The notes under the pieces: generated by a model | The model's input: the letters and a program-made list of their open reading frames with translations, nothing else | Databases searched by the model: none | What the model was told of the DNA's origin: nothing | Part shown: piece after piece, positions 50,945 to 60,207 of the stretch | How the letters are laid out: every line of letters begins with the position of its first letter | Position numbering within the stretch: the first letter of the stretch is position 1 | Made by a program: the position numbers and the translations under genes | NCBI RefSeq assembly: GCF_014203355.1 | Contig: NZ_JACHIR010000001.1 | Coordinates: 1,490,038 to 1,554,037, forward strand | From: Kutzneria kofuensis | GTDB lineage: Bacteria > Actinomycetota > Actinomycetes > Mycobacteriales > Pseudonocardiaceae | Direction of reading: 5' to 3' | Length of the DNA: 64,000 nucleotides

Positions 50945-50966
50945 TTGAACTGACCAGTCAGTTCAA
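50945..50966. promoter_or_regulatory. Perfect 22-base operator of the YhgE/TetR operon
   Basis: Arms TTGAACTGACC and GGTCAGTTCAA are exact complements with no spacer. It directly precedes the AAGGAGG ribosome site of the first gene, and a weak TTGCGA-N18-CACTAT promoter overlaps its left edge. The TetR gene ending the operon (53560-54153) is the obvious ligand. Confidence 0.8.
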
Positions 50967-50975
50967 GGAGGCTCG

Positions 50976-51638
50976 GTGGAGATCCACGTCCAGAGCGTCG
51001 GCATCGACGGGGCGCACGGCCCGTTGCTGCAGCCGACCTCGCTGCGCGTGCGGACGGGCGAACTCGCCCTCGTCGCCGGGGAGCCCGGCACCGGCCACAC
51101 CGCCCTGGCGCTGGCGCTGGGCGGCCGGATGAAGCCGAGCGTCGGGTCGGTGCTGCTGGACGGCGAGGCCGACGACGCGGGCCTGCGCCGGCGGGTGGCG
51201 ATCGTGGACGCGCCGGACGTGTCGGCCCCCGAGGAGGCGCTCACGCTGGGCGTCGTGATCGGCGAGGAGCTGGCGTTCGCGCACCAGCCGGCCAACCGCA
51301 AGGCCGTCGCCGACTGGCTGCTCGCACAGGACGCCCGTGAGCACGCGACCGTCCGCTTCGAGTCGGTGCCGGCCGAGGTCCGCACCCGCCTGCTGGTCGA
51401 GGCCGCGAGCCAGCGGCCCGGCACCGAGGCGCTGGTGCTCGTGCTGCCCGACCGGCACGGCGCCGGCCCGCACACCTGGTGGAACACCGCCGCCAAGGCC
51501 GCCGAGAAGGGCCTGGCCGTGGTGGTGCTGTGCAGCGAGACCTCCGCGCGGCTGCTGGACGTGCCCGCGGCCCGCATCGGCGACCGCGAACAGCCCGAGA
51601 CGTTGGCATTCATGCCGGTTCAGGAGGACGACCAGTGA
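50976..51638 (+). CDS. Degenerate ABC-type ATPase subunit
   Basis: A 220-residue protein that starts like an ABC domain (LLQPTSLRVRTGELALVAGEPGTGHTALALALGGRMKPSVGSVLLDG). In its Walker A motif the catalytic lysine is replaced by histidine (GEPGTGHTA, about 35-43). No LSGGQ signature is seen, and the Walker B place reads ALVLVLPDRHG without the catalytic Glu. ATP hydrolysis is therefore doubtful, and it may be a structural or nucleotide-sensing partner of the next gene, with which it is coupled (GTGA overlap at 51635-51638). This pseudo-ATPase next to YhgE/Pip seems to be a conserved arrangement in actinobacteria. Confidence 0.8.
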   Translation: MEIHVQSVGIDGAHGPLLQPTSLRVRTGELALVAGEPGTGHTALALALGGRMKPSVGSVLLDGEADDAGLRRRVAIVDAPDVSAPEEALTLGVVIGEELAFAHQPANRKAVADWLLAQDAREHATVRFESVPAEVRTRLLVEAASQRPGTEALVLVLPDRHGAGPHTWWNTAAKAAEKGLAVVVLCSETSARLLDVPAARIGDREQPETLAFMPVQEDDQ

Positions 51639-53563
51639 GCCCCATCCGGTTGGCGGCCACCGAGTTGCGCCGCATCACCGCGGGCAAGCTGCCCAAGATC
51701 GCCGTGGTCGCGCTGGTCATCGTGCCGCTGCTGTACGGCGCTATGTACCTGTACGCGAACTGGGACCCGTACAACAACCTCAAGTCGCTGCCGGTCGCCC
51801 TCGTCGTGGACGACAAGGGCGCGGAGGTCAACGGCAAGCAGCTCAACGCCGGCAACGAGGTCGCCGACGAGCTGCTGCACAACGCGCAGTTCGACTGGCA
51901 CCGGGTCAGCGACGCCGAGGCCGAGGCCGGCGTGCGGGACAACAGGTACACGTTCGCGCTGACGCTGCCGGCGGACTTCTCGCAGGCGCTCACGTCGCCG
52001 GCGAAGAACCAGCCCCGCCAGGGCGTCATCCAGCTGACCACCAACGACTCCAACAACTATCTGGCCCGCACGATCGCCGACAAGGTCGTGGACGCGGTGC
52101 GGGCGGCGGTGGCGAAGAAGGTCGGCACGACCGCGGCCGACCAGCTGCTCACCGGCTACGCGACGATCCGCAGCAGCACGTTGCAGGCCGCCGACGGCGC
52201 GACCAAGCTGGCCGACGGCGCGGCCAAGGCCAACGACGGCGCGCAGCAGCTGGCCACCGGCAGCGCGGACCTGGCCACCGGCGAGCACAAGCTGCTGGAC
52301 GGGGCCAACCAGCTGGTCAACGGCCTGGACCTGCTCAAGAGCAACACCGCCAACCTGCCGAGCCAGACCCAGCAGCTGGCCAACGGGGCCAGGCAGGTCG
52401 CCGACGGCAACGCCCAGGTCGCGGCCGGCGGGTCGGCCATCGCCACGGCCTCGCAGACGTTCAACAGCAACCTGGACGGCCTCCGCTCCGACATCCAGGC
52501 CCGGTTGCAGGCCGACGGGCTGACGCCGGACCAGGTCAACCAGGTGCTGTCGGCGTTGGACAACGCCCGCAAGCCGCTCAACGACGCCAACGGCCAGATC
52601 CAGACCGTCAGCGGCAAGCTCCAGCAGCTGGCGTCCGGCTCGCGGCAGGTCGCGGACGGCGCGTCGCAGCTCGCGGCGGCGGCCCCGCAGCTGGCCGGCG
52701 GCATCGCGCAGGCCGACAGCGGTGCGACGCAGCTCCGTGACGGCCTGAAGACCGCCACCGACGGCGCCGACAAGTTGTCCAGCGGGGCGGCGCAGCTGGC
52801 GTCCGGCACGAAGCAGCTCGCCGACGGCAGCGCGCAGCTGCGGGACGGGCTGAACGAGGGCGCCGGCAAGATCCCGGACCCGAACGACCCGACCAAGACC
52901 GCCAACACCATCGGCGACCCGGTGACCGTGCAGGCGGTCGGGCAGGCCACCGCGGCCACCTACGGCGCCGGCCTCGCGCCGTTCTTCCTCGGCCTGGCCA
53001 CGTGGATCGGCGCGTTCGTGCTGTTCCTGCTGCTGCGCCCCTTGTCCCGGCGGGCGCTGGCGGCGCGGCAGCGGCCCGGCATCGTGGCCCTCGGCGGCTG
53101 GCTGCCGGCGGCGCTGCTCAGCTTCCTGCAGGTGGTGCTGCTGTTCGCCGTCGTGACCACGCTGGTCGGCGTGCACCCGTCGAATCCCTTGGGCACCTTG
53201 GGTTTCCTCGTGCTGACCGGTTTCGCGTTCACCGCGATGCTGCACGGGTTGAACGCTCTGCTCGGCGCCGTCGGCAAGTTCCTCGGCCTGGTGTTGCTGG
53301 TGTTGCAGCTGACCACGGCCGGCGGCACGTTCCCGTGGCAGACCATCCCCGGGCCGTTGCAGCCGCTGCACATCGCGCTGCCGCTGGGCTACGTGGTCGA
53401 CGGCCTGCGGCACCTGCTCTACGGCGGAACCCTGTCCACCCTCGGGACCGATCTTGCGGTGATCGGGGGCTATCTGGTGGTGGGGCTGGCGCTGTCGGTG
53501 TTGGCCGCGTACAAGCAGAGGGTGTGGACGCCCTCTCGCCTCAAGCCGGAACTCGTGCTGTGA
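51635..53563 (+). CDS. YhgE/Pip-type membrane protein (ABC-2 family)
   Basis: A 642-residue protein. An N-terminal membrane helix (KIAVVALVIVPLLYGAMYLYANWDPYNNL) is the YhgE/Pip_N signature. Residues 60-440 are extracytoplasmic and contain many imperfect LADGAxQLA-like heptads (DGATKLADGAAKANDGAQQLATGS and so on), which would form a long helical stalk. Five to six helices at the C terminus (AFVLFLLLRPLSRR, LLSFLQVVLLFAVVTTLVG, FLGLVLLVLQLTTAGGTFPW) form the ABC-2 permease part. Bacterial relatives are phage receptors (Pip) or ESAT-6-like/type VII-related secretion parts (EsaA). The partner ATPase-like gene is upstream; the TetR gene overlaps downstream. Confidence 0.9.
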   Translation: MSPIRLAATELRRITAGKLPKIAVVALVIVPLLYGAMYLYANWDPYNNLKSLPVALVVDDKGAEVNGKQLNAGNEVADELLHNAQFDWHRVSDAEAEAGVRDNRYTFALTLPADFSQALTSPAKNQPRQGVIQLTTNDSNNYLARTIADKVVDAVRAAVAKKVGTTAADQLLTGYATIRSSTLQAADGATKLADGAAKANDGAQQLATGSADLATGEHKLLDGANQLVNGLDLLKSNTANLPSQTQQLANGARQVADGNAQVAAGGSAIATASQTFNSNLDGLRSDIQARLQADGLTPDQVNQVLSALDNARKPLNDANGQIQTVSGKLQQLASGSRQVADGASQLAAAAPQLAGGIAQADSGATQLRDGLKTATDGADKLSSGAAQLASGTKQLADGSAQLRDGLNEGAGKIPDPNDPTKTANTIGDPVTVQAVGQATAATYGAGLAPFFLGLATWIGAFVLFLLLRPLSRRALAARQRPGIVALGGWLPAALLSFLQVVLLFAVVTTLVGVHPSNPLGTLGFLVLTGFAFTAMLHGLNALLGAVGKFLGLVLLVLQLTTAGGTFPWQTIPGPLQPLHIALPLGYVVDGLRHLLYGGTLSTLGTDLAVIGGYLVVGLALSVLAAYKQRVWTPSRLKPELVL

Positions 53564-54153
53564 AGCCGCGGCCCGCCCGCACCTCGGCGACGAAGCAGAA
53601 GCTGTTCGACGCCGCGCTGCGCCTCGTCGGCGAGCGCGGGGCGGCCGGCGTGACCGTCGACGAGATCGCCGCCGAGGCGGGCGTGGCCAAGGGAACCGTC
53701 TACTACAACTTCGGCAGCAAGGACGGCCTCGTCGACGCCCTGCTCCGGCACGGCGTCGAGCTGCTGGCGGCGCGGCTGCGGGCCGCCGAGGACGTCGACG
53801 ACACCGGCGAGGCGCTGGAGACCCTGGTCGACGGGGCGCTGGGGTTCTTCGCCGAGTACCCCGCGTTCGCGCAGTTGCTGGTGAGCGAGATGTGGCGGAC
53901 GCCAGGGCAGTGGCACGGCACGTTGAGCCTGCTGCGGGACGACATCGTGGCGATCGTGCGCCAGGTGGTGCAGCGGCGGGCCGATGCCGGTGCTTTACCG
54001 CCGGACGTTCCGGTGGGCACGGCGTCGGCGGCGCTGTTCGGCACGCTGCTCGTGGTGGCGCTGGACTGGCAGGTGTTCCAGCCGCAGCGGAGTCGGCGCG
54101 AGGTCCGCGAGTCCGTGATCATGCTGGTACGGGGAGTGTCCGAGCGGCCCTGA
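53560..54153 (+). CDS. TetR-family regulator of the YhgE operon
   Basis: A 197-residue repressor. The HTH spans about 10-55: KLFDAALRLVGERGAAGVTVDEIAAEAGVAKGTVYYNFGSKDGLVDALLRHG. The ligand domain runs from about 70 and ends VRESVIMLVRGVSERP. It is coupled to the YhgE gene (GTG 53560 overlaps its stop) and most likely binds the 22-base palindrome before the operon. Its last 35 bases overlap the 3' end of the convergent DJ-1 gene. Confidence 0.92.
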   Translation: MKPRPARTSATKQKLFDAALRLVGERGAAGVTVDEIAAEAGVAKGTVYYNFGSKDGLVDALLRHGVELLAARLRAAEDVDDTGEALETLVDGALGFFAEYPAFAQLLVSEMWRTPGQWHGTLSLLRDDIVAIVRQVVQRRADAGALPPDVPVGTASAALFGTLLVVALDWQVFQPQRSRREVRESVIMLVRGVSERP

Positions 54154-54742
54154 AGCCCACGTTGCGCAGGGCCCGGTCGATGTACTCCTCCTGCTCACCG
54201 ACGGGGGCGACGTAGCGCAGCGCCTTCTCGGCGGCTGCCGGGCTCTCCAGGCGGGCGATGAGCCAGGTGGCCAGGTAGTGCGAGGCGAGACAGCCGCCGG
54301 CCGTGGCGACGTTGTCCTTGCTGTGAAAGGGCTGGTTGAGGACGTCGACGCCGGCGGCGACGACCCACGGCTTGGACTTGAGATCGGTGCAGGCGGGAAC
54401 CCCGTCGAGCAGCCCCAGCCTGGCCAGCACGAGCGCGCCGGAGCACTGGGCGGCGAGCAGTTGCCTACTCGGGTCGAGGCCCCGCAGCACGGCCATGATC
54501 TCGGGGTTCTCGACGACTTCCCTGGTCTTCGACCCGCTCCCCACGATGACGGCGTCGGCGGCGCAGGCGTCCCGCAGGGTGGCCATGGACTCGATCAGCA
54601 CGCCGTTCATCGACCGGACGGTGGGCGTGGGGCCGGCGATCGACACCCGCCAGTCGGGGCGGTCGACCCGGTTGAGGATGCCGAGGGCGATGAGCGAGTC
54701 GAGTTCGTTGTATCCGTCGAAGGTCAGGATCGCGATGTGCAT
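54119..54742 (-). CDS. DJ-1/PfpI-family protein
   Basis: A 207-residue class I glutamine-amidotransferase-like protein. The nucleophile elbow is AAQCSGALVLARLGLLDG (Cys at about 99) and the opening strand IAILTFDGYNELDSL has the Glu that lowers the Cys pKa. The group includes AraC-type ligand domains, glyoxalase III, isonitrile hydratase and chaperone-like deglycases; the activity here is unknown. It is divergent from a MocR regulator with a 61-base gap, so the regulator may control it. The 3' end overlaps the convergent TetR gene by 35 bases. Confidence 0.9.
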   Translation of the reverse strand: MHIAILTFDGYNELDSLIALGILNRVDRPDWRVSIAGPTPTVRSMNGVLIESMATLRDACAADAVIVGSGSKTREVVENPEIMAVLRGLDPSRQLLAAQCSGALVLARLGLLDGVPACTDLKSKPWVVAAGVDVLNQPFHSKDNVATAGGCLASHYLATWLIARLESPAAAEKALRYVAPVGEQEEYIDRALRNVGFRAARTLPVPA

Positions 54743-54748
54743 GAGCGC

Positions 54749-54798
54749 AGGCTAGGTGCGCGTAGGCAGGACAGTCGAAGAATTGTCATGCATACAAT
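54749..54798. promoter_or_regulatory. Divergent leaderless promoters with an ATTGT/ACAAT repeat
   Basis: For the DJ-1 gene, TAGCCT (54749-54754, minus) lies six bases before ATG 54742. For the MocR gene, TACAAT (54793-54798, plus) lies five bases before GTG 54804. Arms ATTGT (54782-54786) and ACAAT (54794-54798) overlap the latter, a likely autoregulatory site. Confidence 0.55.
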
Positions 54799-54803
54799 CG
54801 GCT

Positions 54804-56108
54804 GTGCGGATTCCCCGGTACAAGCGCGTGGTGGACGCTCTCGCGGCGGAACTCCGGTCGGGGCGCTGGCCGGTGGGGACGCGCCTGCCGACGCACCGCG
54901 AGCTCGCCGCCCGTGAGGGCATCGCGCTGGTGACCGCGACCCGGGTGTACGCCGAGCTGGAGGCGATGGGCCTCGTGACCGGCGAACAGGGCCGGGGCAC
55001 GTTCGTCCGTGACACGGCGCTGCTGTCGGGGCAGGGCATCGACGAGCAGCTGGTGGCGACCGACGCCGTCGACCTCCGCTTCAACTACCCCGCCGTCCCC
55101 GGCCAGGCGGACCTGTTGCGGCAAGCGTTGAGGGAGCTGTCGACCGCCGGCGACCTGGAATCGTTGCTGCACTACCAACCCCACGCCGGGCGGCTAGAAG
55201 CCCGAACGGCCGTCGCGCGGCACCTCGGCCGACGCGGACTGACCGTGGACGCCGCGCAGGTGCTGATCGTCAGCGGTGCGCAGCACGGCCTCGCGGTGAC
55301 GGCCATGGCCATGTTGCGGCGCGGGGACGTCGTGGCGGTGGATTCCTTGACGTACACCGGTTTCAAGGTGCTGGCCGGCACGCTGGGCCTGGAGCTGGTG
55401 GCCACGTCCGATCTCGACGAGCTCTGCCTCCGGCGGCCGGTCCGGGCCGTCTACACGATGCCGACGCTGCACAACCCGTTGGGCACCGTCATGTCGCTCA
55501 AGGCCCGCAAGCGGCTGGTGGCGACCGCGCGCCGGCACGGCCTGCTGATCATCGAGGACGCCGCTTACGCCTACCTGGTCGAGGATTGCCCGCCGCCGCT
55601 GGCCGCGCTGGCCCCGGAGCGCACGGTCTACGTCTCCAGCCTGTCCAAGAGCGTGGCCACCGGCCTGCGGGTCGGTTTTGTGGTGGCGCCGGAGGTTCCG
55701 CCGATCGAACGGGTCATCCGCGCCACCACCTGGAACACGCCCGCCCTCAACGTCGCTCTGGTCCGCCGCTGGCTGGAGGACGGCACCGTCGATCGGCTGG
55801 AGGCCCACAAGCGCACCGATGCCCACATGCGGCAGGCCATCGCCCGTGACGTCTTCGCCGGGCTGCCGGTCCGCAGCCACCCGTCGTCGTACTTCCTCTG
55901 GCTGCCGCTGGCCGAGAACGCCCGGGCCGACCGCATCGCCGCTTCCCTGGCCCGGCAACGGATCTCCGTCTCCACGGCCGAGCAGTTCGCCACCACTGCC
56001 CTGGTGCCGCAGGCACTTCGACTCGCCCTGGGATCGGTGCCGGTGCCCGAACTCCGCCGAGCCCTGACCACCGTCCGGTCAGTGATGGGCGACGACGCCT
56101 ACCACTGA
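54804..56108 (+). CDS. MocR-type GntR regulator with aminotransferase domain
   Basis: A 434-residue protein. The first 70 residues are a GntR winged helix (IPRYKRVVDALAAELRSGRWPVGTRLPTHRELAAREGIALVTATRVYAELEAMGLV). The remainder is a class I aminotransferase fold with the PLP lysine in VYVSSLSKSVATGLRVGFVV and the Asp/Tyr of EDAAYAYL. MocR regulators sense PLP, amino acids or amine compounds and regulate adjacent genes. The DJ-1 gene is the divergent neighbour. GTG 54804 begins the HTH; the longer open frame from 54756 runs through the promoter. Confidence 0.92.
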   Translation: MRIPRYKRVVDALAAELRSGRWPVGTRLPTHRELAAREGIALVTATRVYAELEAMGLVTGEQGRGTFVRDTALLSGQGIDEQLVATDAVDLRFNYPAVPGQADLLRQALRELSTAGDLESLLHYQPHAGRLEARTAVARHLGRRGLTVDAAQVLIVSGAQHGLAVTAMAMLRRGDVVAVDSLTYTGFKVLAGTLGLELVATSDLDELCLRRPVRAVYTMPTLHNPLGTVMSLKARKRLVATARRHGLLIIEDAAYAYLVEDCPPPLAALAPERTVYVSSLSKSVATGLRVGFVVAPEVPPIERVIRATTWNTPALNVALVRRWLEDGTVDRLEAHKRTDAHMRQAIARDVFAGLPVRSHPSSYFLWLPLAENARADRIAASLARQRISVSTAEQFATTALVPQALRLALGSVPVPELRRALTTVRSVMGDDAYH

Positions 56109-56162
56109 CCGGTCTGCCCGAAACCTACATTCGGGGTGCCTGAGAGCGTGACTCGCGGGGGT

Positions 56163-58865
56163 TCAGTGGGCGGCGTCGTCCCAGGTGCGGCCGTAGCCGA
56201 CCGAGACCTCCAGCGGGACCGCGAGCTTGTAGGCGTTGCCCATGTTCTCCCGGACCAGGGCCTCCACCTGCTCGTGCTCGCCCTCGGCCAGTTCCAGCAC
56301 GAGTTCGTCGTGCACCTGCAGCAGCACCCGGCTGCGCAGGCCGGCTTCCTTCAACGCCTTGTGCACGCCGAGCATGGCGACCTTGATGATGTCGGCGGCG
56401 CTGCCCTGGATCGGGGCGTTCAGCGCCATCCGCTCGGCCATCTCGCGGCGCTGCCGGTTGTCGCTGTTGAGGTCGGGCAGGTAGCGCCGACGGCCGAGGA
56501 TGGTCTCGGTGTAGCCGTCCTCGCGGGCCTTGCGCACGACGGCCTGCAGGTAGTCGCGGACCGCGCCGAACCTCGCGAAGTACGCGTCCATCTGCTCGCG
56601 GGCCTCGTCGTTGGAGATCCGCAGCTGCTGCGCGAGGCCGTACACCGACAGGCCGTAGGCCAGGCCGTACGTCATGGCCTTGACCCGCCGCCGCAGCTCG
56701 CCGGTGACCTCCTCGGTCGGCAGCGAGAACGCCTGCGACGCCACGTAGGTGTGCAGGTCCTCGCCGGTGTTGAAGGCCTCGATCAGGCTGGCGTCCTGGG
56801 ACAGGTGCGCCATGATCCGCATCTCGATCTGGCTGTAGTCCGCGGTCATCAGCTCGGCGTAGCCGCCGCCGACCACGAACGAGTGCCGGATCCGGCGGCC
56901 CTCCTCGGTGCGCACCGGGATGTTCTGCAGGTTCGGCTCGGTCGAGGACAGCCGGCCGGTGGCGGCGATCATCTGGTTGAACGTGGTGTGGATGCGGCCG
57001 TCGTCGGCCACGGACTTCAGCAGACCGTCCACAGTGGTCTTGAGCCGGGTGGCGTCCCGGTGCTCCAACAGGTGCGCCAGGAACGGGTGCTCGGTGGTTT
57101 CGTACAGCGTCTGCAGCGCCTCGGCGTCGGTGGTGTAGCCGGTCTTGGTGCGCTTGGTCTTCGGCATGTTGAGGTCCTCGAACAGCACGACCTGCAACTG
57201 CTTGGGCGAGCCGAGGTTGATCTCCTTGCCGATCACCGAGTACGCGTCCTGCGCCGCCTGCTTCACCCGCCCGGCGAAGTGCGCCTCCAACTCGGTGAGG
57301 TGCTCGACGTCGACGCAGATGCCGGCTTCCTCCAGGTCGCCCAGCACTCCGAGCAGCGGCAGCTCCAGCTCGTCGAGCAGCCGCCGGCTGCCGATCGACT
57401 CCAGCGCCGTGTCGAGCGCGTCGGCCAGCTCCGCGACGGCCTTCGCCTTCACGATCTGTGTCTTCGCCGCGGCCTCCGCGTCGGCGGCCTCGTCGGCCAG
57501 CAGCGACAGCTGGCCGTCGTCGGCGCCTTCCTCGGCGCGCAGCTCCCGCTTCAGGTAGCGCAGCACGAGGTCGTCCAGCTCGAACGAGCGCTGCCCCGGC
57601 CGCACCAGGTACGCCGCCAGCGCGGTGTCGCTGGTCCAGCCCTGGGGGTCCCAGCCGCGGGCACGCAGCGCATGTGCGGGGCCTTTGAAGTCGTGTGCCG
57701 CCTTGGCCACCTTCTCGTCGGCGAACCACGCCGCGAGCGCCTTCTCGTCGGACTCGGTCAGTGCGGTGACATTGACGTAGCCGCCCTCGCCGGATGACGT
57801 CGCCAGCGCGATGCCCTCGATGTCGCCGGTGCCGCTGCCCCACGTGCCCTTGAACGCCAGGCCGACGCGCTCGCCGGTGCGGGCGTGCTGCTCCAGCCAG
57901 GCCGCCAGCTCGCCGGTGGGGATCGCGCCGCCGGTCACGTCGAAGCCCTCGTCGGCTTCCGGCTCGGCGCTGGTCAGCGTGGCGAACAGGCGGTCGCGCA
58001 GTACCCGGAACTCCAGGTCGTCGAACAGCCGGTGCACCTGGTCCCGGTCCCACGGCTGCACCGCGAGGTCGTCCGGTCCGACGCCGATCTCGACGTCCTT
58101 CACCAGCTCGGTGAGCTGCCGGTTGAGCAGCACGTTGGACAGGTTGGCCCGCAGCGCGTCACCGGTCTTGCCCTTGACCTCGTCGACCCGGTCCACCAGG
58201 TCGCCGAGCGAGCCGAACTCACGGATCCACTTGGCCGCAGTCTTCTCGCCGACGCCGGGGATGCCGGGCAGGTTGTCGGAGGGGTCGCCGCGCAGCGCCG
58301 CGAAGTCCGGGTACTGCTGCGGGCTCAGGCCGTACTTCTCCTGCACGGCGTCGGGCGTAAACCGGGTCAGGTCGGAAACGCCCTTGCGTGGGTAGAGCAC
58401 CGTGACCTGCTCGCTGACCAGCTGCAGCGCGTCGCGGTCGCCGGTGCAGATGAGCACCTGGTAGCCCTGCCCGGACGCCTGCGTGGTCAGCGTGGCGATG
58501 ATGTCGTCGGCCTCGAAGTTGTCCTTGGTCAGCACCGGGATGCCCAGCGCGCCCAGCATGTCCTGCACGATGCTGACCTGGCCGCGGAACTCGTCCGGGG
58601 TGGCCGACCGGTTGGCCTTGTAGTCGGCGAACGCCTCGGAGCGGAACGTCTTGCGCGAGACGTCGAAGGCCACCGCCAGGTGCGTGGGCTTCTCGTCGCG
58701 CAGCAGGTTGATCAACATCGAGGTGAAGCCGTAGACCGCGTTGGTGGTCTGCCCGGTCGTCGTCTTGAAGTTCTCCGCGGGCAGCGCGAAGAACGCCCGG
58801 TAGGCCAGCGAGTGGCCGTCGAGCAGGAGAAGACGGTTGTCCTGGTGGGCTGCGACCTGGTTCAC
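56163..58865 (-). CDS. polA: DNA polymerase I
   Basis: A 900-residue polymerase. Residues 1-290 are the 5'-3' exonuclease (LLLLDGHSLAYRAFFALP, FEADDIIATL, TGDRDALQLV, GDPSDNLPGIPGVGEKTA). Residues 310-490 are the 3'-5' exonuclease fold, lacking the acidic metal ligands, as usual in actinobacteria. Residues 500-900 are the polymerase, with motif A TADYSQIEMR, the O-helix RRRVKAMTYGLAYGLSVYGLA and motif C LLQVHDELV. It works in Okazaki processing and repair. GTG 58865 follows a TAGACT box by seven bases; upstream open frame belongs to the divergent thioesterase. Confidence 0.97.
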   Translation of the reverse strand: MNQVAAHQDNRLLLLDGHSLAYRAFFALPAENFKTTTGQTTNAVYGFTSMLINLLRDEKPTHLAVAFDVSRKTFRSEAFADYKANRSATPDEFRGQVSIVQDMLGALGIPVLTKDNFEADDIIATLTTQASGQGYQVLICTGDRDALQLVSEQVTVLYPRKGVSDLTRFTPDAVQEKYGLSPQQYPDFAALRGDPSDNLPGIPGVGEKTAAKWIREFGSLGDLVDRVDEVKGKTGDALRANLSNVLLNRQLTELVKDVEIGVGPDDLAVQPWDRDQVHRLFDDLEFRVLRDRLFATLTSAEPEADEGFDVTGGAIPTGELAAWLEQHARTGERVGLAFKGTWGSGTGDIEGIALATSSGEGGYVNVTALTESDEKALAAWFADEKVAKAAHDFKGPAHALRARGWDPQGWTSDTALAAYLVRPGQRSFELDDLVLRYLKRELRAEEGADDGQLSLLADEAADAEAAAKTQIVKAKAVAELADALDTALESIGSRRLLDELELPLLGVLGDLEEAGICVDVEHLTELEAHFAGRVKQAAQDAYSVIGKEINLGSPKQLQVVLFEDLNMPKTKRTKTGYTTDAEALQTLYETTEHPFLAHLLEHRDATRLKTTVDGLLKSVADDGRIHTTFNQMIAATGRLSSTEPNLQNIPVRTEEGRRIRHSFVVGGGYAELMTADYSQIEMRIMAHLSQDASLIEAFNTGEDLHTYVASQAFSLPTEEVTGELRRRVKAMTYGLAYGLSVYGLAQQLRISNDEAREQMDAYFARFGAVRDYLQAVVRKAREDGYTETILGRRRYLPDLNSDNRQRREMAERMALNAPIQGSAADIIKVAMLGVHKALKEAGLRSRVLLQVHDELVLELAEGEHEQVEALVRENMGNAYKLAVPLEVSVGYGRTWDDAAH

Positions 58866-58872
58866 GGGGGCG

Positions 58873-58878
58873 AGTCTA
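58873..58878 (-). promoter_or_regulatory. -10 box of polA (leaderless)
   Basis: TAGACT on the minus strand is followed by seven bases and then GTG 58865. No ribosome site is present. Confidence 0.55.
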
Positions 58879-58910
58879 GGGTGAGGGTCTGACAAGAGTT
58901 GGAGGTGGCG

Positions 58911-59342
58911 GTGACCGACACCGCGCAGGCGCGCTCGGACGAGCTGGCCGCGCTGCCCGAGCAGCTGCCGGCGAAGATGGGCATCGAGGTGACCGACTGG
59001 AACCGGGACCGGCTCGTCGGCACCATGCCGGTGGCCGGCAACCGCCAGCCGTACGGGCTGCTGCACGGCGGCGCCAGCGCGGTGCTGGCCGAGACCCTGG
59101 GCTCCATCGCCGCCGCCATGCACGCCGCCGACCACGGCCGGATCGCGATGGGCGTGGAGCTGAACTGCACCCACCACCGGGGCGTGGTGGCCGGTGTCGT
59201 CACCGGCGTGGCCACGCCGCTGCACGTCGGCCGCACGATGTCGTCGTTCGAGGTCGTGATCACCGACGAGTCGGGGAAGCGGGTCTGCACCGCCCGGCTC
59301 ACCTGCGCCATCCGCGAGACCACCGGCGCCAAAACCACCTGA
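58911..59342 (+). CDS. Hotdog-fold thioesterase (PaaI-like)
   Basis: A 143-residue protein with the hotdog core KMGIEVTDWNRDRLVGTMPVAGNRQPYGLLHGGASAVLAETLGSIAA, where HGG and the Glu (ALAE-type VLAE) form the thioester-binding site, and ELNCTHHRGVVAGVVTGVATPLHVGRT. It matches the PaaI/YdiI group (aryl- or acyl-CoA, 1,4-dihydroxy-2-naphthoyl-CoA). GTG 58911 has GGAGGTG four bases upstream, which fixes the start against TTG 58899. It diverges from polA. Confidence 0.88.
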   Translation: MTDTAQARSDELAALPEQLPAKMGIEVTDWNRDRLVGTMPVAGNRQPYGLLHGGASAVLAETLGSIAAAMHAADHGRIAMGVELNCTHHRGVVAGVVTGVATPLHVGRTMSSFEVVITDESGKRVCTARLTCAIRETTGAKTT

Positions 59343-59384
59343 TCGAGCTACCCCACCGCCACCTTCGGCCACGACGTGAAGATA

Positions 59385-59429
59385 GGAACGGACCATTCCT
59401 CAACTCGGAGTTGAGGAATGGTCCGTTCC
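59385..59429. repeat. Perfect 45-base palindrome between convergent genes
   Basis: Two 22-base arms (GGAACGGACCATTCC at the outer part, CTCAACTC toward the middle) pair without mismatch around one G. It lies 42 bases after the thioesterase and 19 bases after the livF stop, so it can terminate both. The inner part matches the palindrome at 38547-38599. Confidence 0.8.
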
Positions 59430-59448
59430 GAACTCGCTCGGGGCGGGG

Positions 59449-60203
<755 letters not shown>

Positions 60204-60207
<4 letters not shown>

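Noticed and set aside
58866-59396. Extension of polA upstream of GTG 58865
   Set aside because: It overlaps the divergent thioesterase on the other strand and lacks polymerase homology; the 5' exonuclease begins at NQVAAHQDNRLLLLDGHS.
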